Source: Vibrio sinaloensis (GTDB lineage: Bacteria; Pseudomonadota; Gammaproteobacteria; Enterobacterales; Vibrionaceae). From it: 64,000 nucleotides of DNA. The position numbers and the translations under genes are program-made. Every line of letters starts with the position of its first letter. Within the stretch, counting starts at the first letter, position 1. Below are positions 16,739 through 25,136 of this stretch, piece after piece. Below the pieces are notes generated by a model. The model was given only the letters and a program-made list of their open reading frames with translations. It was not told the origin of the DNA and did not search any database. The stretch is taken from the NCBI RefSeq assembly GCF_000808535.1, contig NZ_JWLV01000048.1:1-64000 (forward strand), given 5' to 3'.

Positions 16739-16785
16739 AGACACTCCAACAGATTATTAGGGGCAGAGGTTCCACCCCCTTGTTA

Positions 16786-17733
16786 TTATTTGTTGATGCG
16801 GCGTTCAATCGCATCCATAAGCTTGCCTGTGATCGAAACATCAAATGCAGCCTCGATTTCACGAATGCACGTTGGGCTTGTTACATTAATTTCAGTTAGC
16901 TTGTCGCCGATGACATCCAAACCAACAAAAATCAGTCCTTTTTCCTTAAGTGTAGGCGCTACAGCTTCAGCGATCTTTTTATCTGTTTCACTTAATGGTC
17001 TTGCTTCACCAGTCCCTCCAGCAGCTAGGTTGCCGCGGGTTTCACCTTTAGCTGGAATACGGGCTAAGCAGTAACCAATCGGCTCACCATCGACCACTAG
17101 GATGCGCTTGTCACCATTGCTGATGTCTGGGACGAAGGTTTGCGCCATTGCGTAGTTTTGACCGTGGTTGGTCAGGGTTTCAATGATCACCGACACGTTT
17201 GGATCACCCTCTTTCACGCGGAAGATAGATGCGCCACCCATGCCATCAAGTGGCTTAAGGATCACATCTCCATGCTTTTCACGGAACTGTTTAATCTTCT
17301 CGGCTTTGCGCGTTACGATGGTGGTCGGGGTAAGTTCTGGGAACCAAGCAGTGAACAGCTTCTCGTTGCAATCACGTAGGCTTTGCGGCTTGTTTACAAT
17401 CAGAGTGCCTTGCTCTTCAGCGCGCTCTAGGATGTAAGTCGCGTAGATGTATTCGGTATCAAACGGAGGATCCTTACGCATCAGAACGGCATCAAGCTCA
17501 GACAGTTCAATGGTTTGCTCCGATTTAAACTCATACCAACCCGTTGGATCTTCTTTTAGCTCGACGACCTTGGTATCTGCAATGGCGACACCTTGGTCTA
17601 GGTGAAGGTCACCCATCTCCATGTAATGGATTTCGTAGCCGCGGCGCTGCGCTTCAAGCATCATGGCAAAGCTAGAGTCTTTTTTGATGTTAATGGACGA
17701 GATAGGGTCCATTACGATACCTAATTTGATCAT
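16786..17733 (-). CDS. gshB: Glutathione synthetase
   Basis: ATP-grasp enzyme joining gamma-glutamylcysteine and glycine, the second step of glutathione synthesis. N-terminal GIVMDPISSINIKKDSSFAMMLEAQ, central KPLDGMGGASIFR and C-terminal INVTSPTCIREIE are hallmarks. Starting at ATG 17733 (GGAGAAC upstream) gives 315 residues, the family length. The open frame runs upstream to 17844, but that part overlaps rsmE and is not conserved. It begins 13 bases after the rsmE stop. Confidence 0.96.
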   Translation of the reverse strand: MIKLGIVMDPISSINIKKDSSFAMMLEAQRRGYEIHYMEMGDLHLDQGVAIADTKVVELKEDPTGWYEFKSEQTIELSELDAVLMRKDPPFDTEYIYATYILERAEEQGTLIVNKPQSLRDCNEKLFTAWFPELTPTTIVTRKAEKIKQFREKHGDVILKPLDGMGGASIFRVKEGDPNVSVIIETLTNHGQNYAMAQTFVPDISNGDKRILVVDGEPIGYCLARIPAKGETRGNLAAGGTGEARPLSETDKKIAEAVAPTLKEKGLIFVGLDVIGDKLTEINVTSPTCIREIEAAFDVSITGKLMDAIERRINK

Positions 17734-17746
17734 TGTTGTTCTCCGT

Positions 17747-18478
17747 TTAACCAAGATCGCCGAAACGAACTTGCAAGGCTGTAATTGCAGTGAGAGCCGC
17801 TGTTTCCGTGCGCAGTACGCGTGGGCCAAGCAGTGTCTCTTCAAATTTATACTCTTCTGTCATGCCGATTTCTTCCGCTGACAAGCCACCTTCTGGACCA
17901 ATCAATAGACGAACCTTCTCTACCGGTGTTGGCAGGGTATTGATAGAGTATTTTGCACGTGGATGAAGGTTGAGCTTTAAGCCGTCATAGTCTTCGGCGC
18001 ACCACTCTTCAAGCTGCATGATTGGGCGGATTTCTGGAACGGTATTACGACCACATTGCTCACAGGCACTGATAGCGATTTTCTGCCATTGCGCGAGCTT
18101 CTTTTCGAAGCGCTTTTGATCCAGTTTCACACCACAGCGCTCTGAAATCAGAGGAGTAATGGTATTTACACCAAGCTCAACCGATTTTTGGATGGTGAAC
18201 TCCATCTTGTCACCACGTGAGATAACCTGACCTAGGTGCAAATCAAGCGGTGATTCCGCGCTGCGTTCAATGCGTTCGGTGACATCCACTTCGACGTGTT
18301 TTTTTGTCACACTTGAAATGGTTGCTGGAAATTCAGCACCACTGCCATCAAACAGCAGGACATCTTGCCCCTCTTTCATTCGCAATACACGGCCAATGTG
18401 GCCGGCAGCGTCGTCACTCAACATGAGAGTGCCTAGCTGTGAGATGGTTTCTGGATGATAGATTCGTGGGATTCGCAT
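17747..18478 (-). CDS. rsmE: 16S rRNA (uracil1498-N3)-methyltransferase
   Basis: SPOUT-class methyltransferase for m3U1498 of 16S rRNA. An N-terminal PUA-like domain (about 1-70) precedes the knotted SAM domain with LLIGPEGGLSAEEI and LGPRVLRTETAALTAI near the C-terminus. Length 243 is usual. It lies between endA and gshB on the same strand, as in E. coli. Confidence 0.96.
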   Translation of the reverse strand: MRIPRIYHPETISQLGTLMLSDDAAGHIGRVLRMKEGQDVLLFDGSGAEFPATISSVTKKHVEVDVTERIERSAESPLDLHLGQVISRGDKMEFTIQKSVELGVNTITPLISERCGVKLDQKRFEKKLAQWQKIAISACEQCGRNTVPEIRPIMQLEEWCAEDYDGLKLNLHPRAKYSINTLPTPVEKVRLLIGPEGGLSAEEIGMTEEYKFEETLLGPRVLRTETAALTAITALQVRFGDLG

Positions 18479-18552
18479 TGGTTTCGATTTCCAGCAAGAG
18501 ATTTAGAGATAACCTCTAACATGGATGCTTTTAAGGGAAAAAACAAGGGGCG

Positions 18553-18587
18553 CAAAGCGTTTCCAGCTAAGAACTGGAAACTCTTTG
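18553..18587 (-). terminator. Probable terminator after endA
   Basis: Long stem CAAAG-x-GTTTCCAG / CTGGAAAC-x-CTTTG with one internal mismatch; six T follow on the minus strand after a short GC gap. It sits between endA and rsmE and may separate their transcription. Confidence 0.6.
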
Positions 18588-18607
18588 TTGGTTGAAGGAT
18601 AGATAAC

Positions 18608-19309
18608 TTAAAGGGCTTGGCACGCTTGATAAACAAACGGGTTGTGATTGCCCTGAATTTTGAAAATTCGCTCTTCTCGCTCACATTCCCATGAATCAAC
18701 CGGAAACTGCTTGTTCCATGCATTCATCAGTTGGGTTTGCTGTTTAGATAGCCTAAATCCATACTCTTTGCTCATATAAAGGTACGTACGCGCGATAGAG
18801 CCTTTTGCTCGATCGGGTGGCATCACTTTGCGCTGCTTAAAGTTGACCTGCATTTCACAGCGGCCATAGCTGACGCCGTCGACGCCATTCCACTGGCTAA
18901 AGTTATAGTTGGAACGATCGCCATTCACTTCACCGATCGCAGGAGTCAGGTTGTGAAGATCGGCTTCCATCATGCGGAAGGTTTTATCTTTCTTCGCGCA
19001 GTTTTTGCGTCCGCCCTCTTGCCAACATTGACGCTGGTGGCCAAATTGCCACGCAGGGACCACATGTTCCCATTCGATACGTGACGCGCGTTTGAGCTGT
19101 TTTCGAACTTGGTAGCCACAAGATTCTAAGTCGGGGATACCTTTTCTTCCTTGCCACTGAATATCACAACCACAATAAAAACTGGTTGGGTGATCGGCGT
19201 ATATTTTGACCGCCTCTTTCTTTGCTTTCGAGAAAGAAGAAGGTGGAGCGGCGACGGCCACGGATGACAGGAGCGCAATGGTGAATGCAAGCAAGCGTTG
19301 TGTTTTCAT
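18608..19309 (-). CDS. endA: Endonuclease I (extracellular/periplasmic DNase)
   Basis: Exported nuclease of the EndA/Dns family cutting double-stranded DNA. Signal peptide MKTQRLLAFTIALLSSVAVAAP. Metal-finger catalytic motif RIEWEHVVPAW and NGDRSNYNFSQWNG are intact, and several Cys (YCGCDIQ, SCGYQ, RQCWQ, NCAKK) form the expected disulfides. Length 233 fits. The Vibrio cholerae homologue Dns degrades extracellular DNA and limits natural transformation. Heads the cluster running to ruvX. Confidence 0.95.
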   Translation of the reverse strand: MKTQRLLAFTIALLSSVAVAAPPSSFSKAKKEAVKIYADHPTSFYCGCDIQWQGRKGIPDLESCGYQVRKQLKRASRIEWEHVVPAWQFGHQRQCWQEGGRKNCAKKDKTFRMMEADLHNLTPAIGEVNGDRSNYNFSQWNGVDGVSYGRCEMQVNFKQRKVMPPDRAKGSIARTYLYMSKEYGFRLSKQQTQLMNAWNKQFPVDSWECEREERIFKIQGNHNPFVYQACQAL

Positions 19310-19385
19310 ATCTTGGTATTAGAAAAGTATGAGTGCTTACAGTCTAGCACGCATTGCTGGCTTGTATTACTGAGAAAACAATTAA

Positions 19386-19883
19386 CTAGGAGAGTTGTTT
19401 ACCACTGAAAGCGAGTGTTTGTTGGCACTGCTGACAGCGGTAACTGGCTTGCTTTCGCTGTACTTTATTGTGTCGGCGAATCGACAAAGGGTAGGTGGTA
19501 CAGGCACAAAGGTATTCAAAGGTCTTCCCTTGTACTGAAGTGATTTCAAAGCTGTGCGTCGTTCTTGCAGGGACTTTAAATACAGCTTCCATCACCCCTT
19601 GCCACTCTTTACCGTGTGGTCTTACTCGGCCATAGACTTGGAAGGTCACAAGGTGGGCGACTTCATGGGGAATCACCTCGTTAAAGAAGGCCTGTTGGTT
19701 CTCTTTAAATAGAGTTGGGTTGAGGCGGATTTCATTGAGTTGTAGATAAGCTTTACCGGCAGCTTTACCACGTAGCTTGTAGTTGAGTGAAGGTTGTGGG
19801 AATTGACGTTTGAAGGCGTTTTGCGCTTGGACTAGACACTCTGCGATGACTTTGTGCGCACGATAATCGAGTTCTAAATACAC
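19386..19883 (-). CDS. sprT: SprT-type zinc metalloprotease-like protein
   Basis: SprT-fold protein with the HExxH zinc motif in VIPHEVAHLV and a C-terminal zinc ribbon (CAC near the middle and CQQC at the end). Cellular substrate unknown. I set the start at GTG 19883 (165 residues, equal to E. coli SprT): GGAG lies five bases upstream. The longer frame to 19931 runs through the terminator hairpin of the upstream gene (19892-19925), so those residues are unlikely to be translated. Confidence 0.85.
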   Translation of the reverse strand: MYLELDYRAHKVIAECLVQAQNAFKRQFPQPSLNYKLRGKAAGKAYLQLNEIRLNPTLFKENQQAFFNEVIPHEVAHLVTFQVYGRVRPHGKEWQGVMEAVFKVPARTTHSFEITSVQGKTFEYLCACTTYPLSIRRHNKVQRKQASYRCQQCQQTLAFSGKQLS

Positions 19884-19891
19884 ATCTACTC

Positions 19892-19925
19892 CTAAAACAA
19901 CGCCCCAACCAAAAGGGTTGGGGCG
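19892..19925 (-). terminator. Terminator of the DUF2189 gene
   Basis: Perfect 10-bp stem CGCCCCAACC/GGTTGGGGCG; the minus strand continues TTGTTTTAGG. It sits 27 bases after the DUF2189 stop and directly before the sprT ribosome site. Confidence 0.85.
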
Positions 19926-19952
19926 CATCATAGATCGAAACGGCTCATCTTG

Positions 19953-20750
19953 TTAAGGGTGATGTTTCTTCTTAATGGTTTCGTGGTATGCGTGCCAAGT
20001 GCCGTAGCCCAGTATTGGCATTGTGAACAACATGCCAATTCCGTAAGTGGCGAAGCCCACCAAGATACCGCCACAAATTAAACCAGCCCACACAATCATG
20101 GCCGGAATGTTGGATTTAACGGCATTGAAGCTGGTAAATACCGCGGTCATCATATCGACGCGACGTTCCATCATCAGCGGAATTGAAAATGCGGAGATGC
20201 TGAACACAACACAAGCGAGGATAAAGCCAACTAGCGAGCCTATCACGAGGAAAGGCATAAATTCGGTGAGCGGAGCACCTTGCACGGAAGGGTATAAGGC
20301 GTGAAGCAACGCAGCGATGCGCATCCAGAAAATCATACATACTGCCAGCAAGACCGCGAATGCCCATTGAGAGGTCGAATTGCGTCCGATCGCTTTCATT
20401 GAGTGAAGCAGGCTAGCGCTGTGTCCTTTCTCTCTTTCCCAACTCGCATCGTATAGACCGAGAGCGAGGAAAGGGCCGATTAGCATGTAAACAACGAGGC
20501 TAGGCATTACCACGAGGTGAGTTCCTTGCCATTGAACGAGCAATACAATACCAATCGCGGCGGCCATAAAGCATAAACCGTAGAATGCGCTGATAAGAGG
20601 CATTCTGATAAAGTCGTGTAAGCCCAACGAGAGCCAATGAAATGGCGCTGAAACGCTTACCTGATTACACGGAATAGTACGAGCGTATTCCGAGTCCGGG
20701 ACTTCTTTCTGCTTATCTTTGAAGTCGTGTGGGTTCACCGTACGAGGCAT
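19953..20750 (-). CDS. DUF2189 domain-containing integral membrane protein
   Basis: Polytopic inner-membrane protein of 265 residues. The N-terminal 40 residues are polar, and roughly six hydrophobic helices follow, starting with the paired segment ISAFYGLCFMAAAIGIVLLV / VVMPSLVVYMLIGPFLALGLYDASWE that typifies DUF2189. The C-terminal tail HAYHETIKKKHHP is basic and His-rich. Function unknown. It appears monocistronic, with its own terminator and a roughly 270-base upstream region shared tail-to-head with the metK terminator. Confidence 0.85.
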   Translation of the reverse strand: MPRTVNPHDFKDKQKEVPDSEYARTIPCNQVSVSAPFHWLSLGLHDFIRMPLISAFYGLCFMAAAIGIVLLVQWQGTHLVVMPSLVVYMLIGPFLALGLYDASWEREKGHSASLLHSMKAIGRNSTSQWAFAVLLAVCMIFWMRIAALLHALYPSVQGAPLTEFMPFLVIGSLVGFILACVVFSISAFSIPLMMERRVDMMTAVFTSFNAVKSNIPAMIVWAGLICGGILVGFATYGIGMLFTMPILGYGTWHAYHETIKKKHHP

Positions 20751-20856
20751 ACATCCTCCTTGATCGATTCTCTACGTAGACTAAATTCGTTGGCAAATTT
20801 AGCGTTTGAAACTCGATGCCCGGCTTGGCGACGTCTGGAATATAAGCGGCGCATCA

Positions 20857-20899
20857 GTTAACGCTAACGAGGTTTCAATCGCTGAAACTGCTCGTTAAC
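20857..20899. repeat. Nested inverted repeats between metK and the DUF2189 gene
   Basis: AACGAG-GTTTCA (20866-20877) pairs with TGAAAC-(TG)-CTCGTT (20883-20896) around a 5-base loop. The outer GTTAACG (20857-20863) can alternatively pair with CGTTAAC (20893-20899). It is about 110 bases upstream of the DUF2189 start. Role unknown; it could be an operator, an RNA structure or a stray terminator. Confidence 0.6.
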
Positions 20900-20966
20900 A
20901 TATTTTTAACTATTGACCCCATGGCAAAAAAATACAACTTTGAGTGGCAAATTAATCCTTAAAGAA

Positions 20967-20996
20967 AAAGGGCTTTTGGTTTCCCAAAAGCCCTTT
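20967..20996 (-). terminator. Intrinsic terminator of metK
   Basis: AAAAGGGCTTTTGG/CCAAAAGCCCTTTT stem, followed on the minus strand by TTTTTCTTT. Confidence 0.9.
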
Positions 20997-21023
20997 TAAA
21001 TTCGATTATGTCTTATGTTCTAA

Positions 21024-22178
21024 TTACTTAAGACCTGCGAAGTCGGCAAGAATTGCTGCTTTGTCAGTCGCTTCCCATGGGAACTCTTCACGACCGAAGT
21101 GACCGTAAGCTGCTGTCTTCTTGTAGATAGGCTGAAGTAGGTTAAGCATCTCTTGTAGGCCGTACGGACGTAGGTCGAAGTTCTGGCGAACAGCTTCCAC
21201 GATAATGTCGTGAGAGACTTTCTCTGTGCCGAACGTTTCAACCATGATAGACGTTGGATCCGCAACACCGATTGCGTAAGAAAGTTGGATCTCACAACGG
21301 TCAGCCATGCCAGCCGCAACGATGTTTTTCGCTACGTAACGGGCTGCGTATGCTGCAGAGCGGTCTACTTTTGATGGATCTTTACCAGAGAACGCACCGC
21401 CACCGTGACGCGCTGCACCGCCGTAAGTATCCACGATGATCTTACGACCAGTTAGACCACAGTCACCCATTGGACCGCCGATTACGAAACGACCTGTTGG
21501 GTTGATGAAGAAGTTTGTCTCTTTGTTGATCCACTCTGAAGGTAGTACTGGCTTGATGATCTCTTCCATTACCGCTTCACGTAGGTCAGGAGTTGATACT
21601 GAGTCACAGTGCTGAGTTGAAAGAACAACCGCATCGATACCTACAATCTTACCTTGATCGTATTGGAACGTTACCTGAGATTTCGCATCTGGACGTAGGA
21701 AGTTTAGTTTGCCGCTCTTACGTACTTCCGCTTGTTTTTCAACTAAGCGGTGTGCGTAAGTGATAGGTGCTGGCATTAGGATTTCAGTTTCGTTGGTTGC
21801 GTAACCAAACATAATGCCTTGGTCGCCTGCGCCTTGCTCTTTAGGATCGGCTTTATCAACACCTTGGTTGATGTCAGGTGACTGCTTACCAATCGTGTTC
21901 AGAACCGCACAAGAATCCGCATCAAAGCCCATGTCTGAATGCACGTAGCCAATTTCACGCACGGTTTGACGCGTTAGCTCTTCGATATCTACCCATGCTG
22001 AAGTAGTGATCTCACCACCAACCATGACCATACCGGTTTTAACGTAAGTTTCACACGCGACACGTGCTTTTGGGTCTTGTTCTAGAATTGCATCAAGAAC
22101 AGCATCAGAAATTTGGTCTGCAATTTTATCTGGATGACCTTCTGATACCGACTCAGAAGTGAATAGGTGCTTAGCCAT
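21024..22178 (-). CDS. metK: S-adenosylmethionine synthase
   Basis: Makes SAM from methionine and ATP; cytosolic tetramer. Motifs: ESVSEGHPDKIADQISDAVLD at the N-terminus, GAGDQGIMFGYA for ATP binding, and the Gly-rich loop GGGAFSGKDPSKVDRSAAY. Length 384 is standard. It is divergent from tkt. The upstream region holds a perfect MetJ core palindrome and a possible leader hairpin, so control by methionine/SAM is expected. Confidence 0.98.
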   Translation of the reverse strand: MAKHLFTSESVSEGHPDKIADQISDAVLDAILEQDPKARVACETYVKTGMVMVGGEITTSAWVDIEELTRQTVREIGYVHSDMGFDADSCAVLNTIGKQSPDINQGVDKADPKEQGAGDQGIMFGYATNETEILMPAPITYAHRLVEKQAEVRKSGKLNFLRPDAKSQVTFQYDQGKIVGIDAVVLSTQHCDSVSTPDLREAVMEEIIKPVLPSEWINKETNFFINPTGRFVIGGPMGDCGLTGRKIIVDTYGGAARHGGGAFSGKDPSKVDRSAAYAARYVAKNIVAAGMADRCEIQLSYAIGVADPTSIMVETFGTEKVSHDIIVEAVRQNFDLRPYGLQEMLNLLQPIYKKTAAYGHFGREEFPWEATDKAAILADFAGLK

Positions 22179-22250
22179 GTTAGCTCCACTATATCTGGTT
22201 AATGTTGGAGGTTTGGTAACACTCCAGCATTCAATAATACTAATAATTGT

Positions 22251-22274
22251 AGGTGTATCTACATCTAGACGTCT
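22251..22274 (-). promoter_or_regulatory. MetJ-type operator upstream of metK
   Basis: Perfect met box AGACGTCT at 22267-22274, flanked by two 8-bp units in phase, CTACATCT and AGGTGTAT, each matching 5 of 8. MetJ binds tandem 8-bp met boxes with SAM as corepressor. The location 73-96 bases upstream of metK supports repression of that gene. Confidence 0.75.
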
Positions 22275-22327
22275 ATTCTAGTTTTGAATGCTCAAATTAC
22301 AAGCTCTTTTTTATTATTAGATAAAAC

Positions 22328-22337
22328 CAAACGTTTG
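22328..22337. promoter_or_regulatory. PurR-like palindrome upstream of tkt
   Basis: CAAACGTTTG, the core of the PurR operator ACGCAAACGTTTGCGT; the 3' flank adds C. A weaker second copy, GGAAAACGTTTGCACA, lies at about 22412-22427 nearer to tkt. Regulator assignment is inferred. Confidence 0.45.
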
Positions 22338-22495
22338 CCTTAAATTGGCTTCAAATGAGTAACTTCGAGCGATTTGCTGCGAAAGGTCGGAAATTTGTGA
22401 ACAAATGGCTTGGAAAACGTTTGCACAGCTAGATTCGCTTTGAGAGAATTATCGCCCACATTTATATGATTCGCTTAATGCACTCAGGAGCTGAC

Positions 22496-24490
22496 ATGTC
22501 TTCTCGTCAACATCTCGCTAATGCTATCCGCGCTCTAAGCATGGATGGTGTACAACAGGCTAACTCTGGCCACCCAGGCGCCCCTATGGGTATGGCTGAT
22601 ATCGCTGAAGTTCTTTGGCGCTCTCACCTAAACCACAACCCAGCTAACCCAGAGTGGGCTGACCGCGACCGTTTTGTTCTGTCTAACGGTCACGGCTCTA
22701 TGCTGATTTACTCTTTACTGCACCTTGCTGGTTACGAGCTATCGATTGACGATCTGAAAAACTTCCGTCAGCTACACTCTAAGACCCCAGGCCACCCAGA
22801 ATACGGTTACGCACCAGGTGTTGAAACAACAACAGGTCCTCTAGGGCAAGGTATCACTAACGCTGTGGGTATGGCGCTAGCTGAGAAGACGTTGGCAGCA
22901 CAGTTCAACAAAGAAGGCTTTGATATCGTTGACCACTTCACTTATGCATTCATGGGTGACGGCTGTCTGATGGAAGGTATCTCTCACGAAGCATGCTCTC
23001 TAGCAGGTACACTAGGTCTTGGTAAGCTGATTGCGTTCTGGGATGACAACGGCATCTCTATTGATGGTCACGTTGAAGGCTGGTTCTCTGATGATACACC
23101 TAAGCGTTTTGAAGCGTACGGCTGGCACGTAATTCCAGCAGTAGATGGTCACGATCCAGAAGCGATCAACGCATCTATCATCGCCGCTAAAGCGGATCCT
23201 CGTCCAACTCTGATTTGTACTAAAACAGTGATCGGTTTTGGTTCGCCTAACAAGTCTGGTTCTCACGACTGTCACGGTGCACCACTAGGCGCAGAAGAAA
23301 TTGCAGCGACTCGCAAGCAACTGGGTTGGGAGCACGGTCCATTTGAAATTCCTGCTGATGTTTATGCTCAGTGGGATGCAAAACAAGCGGGTGCTGAAAA
23401 AGAAGCAGCATGGAATGCTAAGTTCGATGCTTATGCCGCGGCATACCCTGCAGAAGCCGCTGAGCTTAAGCGTCGCCTAAACGGTGAACTTCCAGCACAG
23501 TGGGAAGAGAAAGCAAACGCAATCATTGCTGACCTTCAAGCGAACCCAGCAAACATTGCATCACGTAAAGCATCTCAAAACGCGCTAGAAGCGTTTGGTG
23601 CTATGCTACCAGAATTCCTAGGCGGCTCTGCTGACCTTGCACCATCTAACCTAACCATGTGGTCTGGCTCTAAGTCTGTTTCTGCTGACGATGCATCGGG
23701 TAACTACATTCACTATGGTGTCCGTGAATTCGGTATGACAGCAATCATGAACGGTATCGCTCTGCACGGTGGTTTTGTACCATACGGCGCGACTTTCCTA
23801 ATGTTCATGGAATACGCACGTAACGCGATGCGCATGGCGGCTCTGATGAAAGTTCAGAACATCCAAGTGTACACTCACGATTCTATCGGTCTTGGCGAAG
23901 ATGGCCCAACTCACCAACCTGTTGAGCAAATGGCATCGCTACGTCTAACTCCAAACATGAGCACATGGCGTCCATGTGACCAAGTAGAGTCTGCAGTCGC
24001 TTGGAAACTGGCTATCGAGCGTAAAGACGGTCCAACGTCGCTAATCTTCTCGCGTCAAAACCTTGCGCAGCAAGAGCGTGACGCAGAGCAACTAGCGAAC
24101 ATTGCTAAAGGTGCTTACATCCTGAAAGATTGTGCTGGCAAGCCAGAGCTAATCCTTATCGCGACAGGTTCAGAAGTTGAGCTAGCAGTAGAAGCAGCAG
24201 CACAGCTAACAGCTGAAGGTAAGCAAGTACGCGTTGTTTCAATGCCATCTACAGATGCTTTCGACAAACAAGACGTAGCTTACCGTGAAGCAGTACTGCC
24301 ATCAGACGTAACGGCACGTATCGCTATCGAAGCAGGTATCGCTGACTTCTGGTACAAGTACGTTGGCTTCGGCGGCAAGATCATCGGTATGACAACGTTC
24401 GGTGAATCTGCTCCAGCAGGCGAACTGTTCAAGATGTTCGGTTTCACCACTGAAAACGTTGTGAACACAGCGAAAGAACTACTTTCTTAA
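22496..24490 (+). CDS. tkt: Transketolase
   Basis: Thiamine-diphosphate enzyme transferring two-carbon units between sugar phosphates in the pentose phosphate pathway. Thiamine-binding MGDGCLMEGISHEACSLAGTLGLGKLIAFWDDN is near 155-187. The transketolase motif GLGEDGPTHQPVEQMASLRL and the C-terminal domain are intact. ATG 22496 (GGAG upstream, 664 residues) replaces an in-frame ATG at 22466. Codon use is strongly biased, as for highly expressed genes. It feeds erythrose-4-phosphate to the step catalysed by epd downstream. Confidence 0.97.
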   Translation: MSSRQHLANAIRALSMDGVQQANSGHPGAPMGMADIAEVLWRSHLNHNPANPEWADRDRFVLSNGHGSMLIYSLLHLAGYELSIDDLKNFRQLHSKTPGHPEYGYAPGVETTTGPLGQGITNAVGMALAEKTLAAQFNKEGFDIVDHFTYAFMGDGCLMEGISHEACSLAGTLGLGKLIAFWDDNGISIDGHVEGWFSDDTPKRFEAYGWHVIPAVDGHDPEAINASIIAAKADPRPTLICTKTVIGFGSPNKSGSHDCHGAPLGAEEIAATRKQLGWEHGPFEIPADVYAQWDAKQAGAEKEAAWNAKFDAYAAAYPAEAAELKRRLNGELPAQWEEKANAIIADLQANPANIASRKASQNALEAFGAMLPEFLGGSADLAPSNLTMWSGSKSVSADDASGNYIHYGVREFGMTAIMNGIALHGGFVPYGATFLMFMEYARNAMRMAALMKVQNIQVYTHDSIGLGEDGPTHQPVEQMASLRLTPNMSTWRPCDQVESAVAWKLAIERKDGPTSLIFSRQNLAQQERDAEQLANIAKGAYILKDCAGKPELILIATGSEVELAVEAAAQLTAEGKQVRVVSMPSTDAFDKQDVAYREAVLPSDVTARIAIEAGIADFWYKYVGFGGKIIGMTTFGESAPAGELFKMFGFTTENVVNTAKELLS

Positions 24491-24516
24491 TTTAGTTCGT
24501 ATCAACGAAAAAGAGA

Positions 24517-24544
24517 AAACCGAGCCATTTGGCTCGGTTTTTTT
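24517..24544 (+). terminator. Intrinsic terminator of tkt
   Basis: AAACCGAGCC/GGCTCGGTTT with a 4-base loop, then TTTT. Confidence 0.93.
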
Positions 24545-24572
24545 ATGCGTTCAAGTTAAGTCTGCGCAGCAG

Positions 24573-24809
24573 TTACTCAAACTCTTTACCCCAGTTATCT
24601 TTCTCTTTATGGCCACACACTTTACATGTGACGTATCTGTCCATGTCATAGTAATGACCACCATTGATAAAGGTATGAGCCATCAATTTGATTCGACCTA
24701 AAAGAGAAGTGTCCGTGTCGTAGCTGCTGTTTTTTCTGACAAGCACTTCACTATGGGGCGTTTCTTGTTCGCATTGTTTACAAAAGTGAGTGGCTGGGTA
24801 TCCAGACAT
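24573..24809 (-). CDS. Small hypothetical protein with a putative two-CxxC zinc ribbon
   Basis: Not recognised as a named family. It has 78 residues with CKQC near the N-terminus (about 11-14) and CKVC near 62-65; the spacing would allow one zinc ribbon. No signal peptide or membrane helix. ATG 24809 is preferred to 24815 because AAAGGA lies at proper distance. It sits alone between the tkt terminator and the PTS gene, on the opposite strand. Start, ribosome site and paired Cys support a real gene. Confidence 0.65.
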   Translation of the reverse strand: MSGYPATHFCKQCEQETPHSEVLVRKNSSYDTDTSLLGRIKLMAHTFINGGHYYDMDRYVTCKVCGHKEKDNWGKEFE

Positions 24810-25136
24810 AGTCATTTCCTTTGGTTGATAAAACTAGAATAGAAACAGCCAATAGAAAAACGACATACTCCGCCTCACTATGCATAAGAAAAATGTATCA
24901 ATCAAGTTGAATAAACTCACATTGCTGTCTAGGTAACTTCTCCTTGGTTTTTGTCTAAGGATGGACTGCAATCGGCCGTCTGTGATTAATCAGTCATTCC
25001 GTTTAGCCAAGTATTTGTTAGCCATGACAAGAAGATTGTAAGGGATGAGTTACAAACTGCTTTCTATTTGTAACCTTAGGCTTCGTCGTTGTTGGTAGTG
25101 TTCTTTGGTAATCCATCGATACTAAAGGACTGTATT
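24810..25136. promoter_or_regulatory. Upstream region of the PTS permease gene
   Basis: No gene in 327 bases. It contains the palindrome TGATTAATCA at 24983-24992 and, nearer the PTS gene, a set of TTGTAA/TTACAA inverted repeats (25036-25074) described separately. No clear consensus promoter was assigned by eye. Confidence 0.5.
25036..25074 (+). promoter_or_regulatory. Candidate operator for the PTS gene
   Basis: Perfect 8-bp arms GTTACAAA (25049-25056) and TTTGTAAC (25067-25074) around 10 bases, plus a third half-site TTGTAA at 25036-25041. It ends 62 bases before the PTS start codon. Looks like a tandem repressor or activator site; the cognate regulator is unknown. Confidence 0.5.

Larger units (their letters stand above)
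22179..22495. promoter_or_regulatory. Divergent metK / tkt control region
   Basis: No gene in these 317 bases. They hold, in order: an imperfect hairpin in the metK leader (22201-22231, AATGTTGGAG with CTCCAGCATT), the MetJ-type operator (22251-22274), two PurR-like AACGTT-core sites (22328-22337 and about 22410-22425), and a short palindrome ATTTGTGAACAAAT (22393-22406) upstream of tkt. Confidence 0.7.

Noticed and set aside
22179..22495. SAM riboswitch in the metK leader
   Set aside because: No recognisable SAM-I or SAM-II core; a MetJ operator explains regulation better in a gammaproteobacterium.
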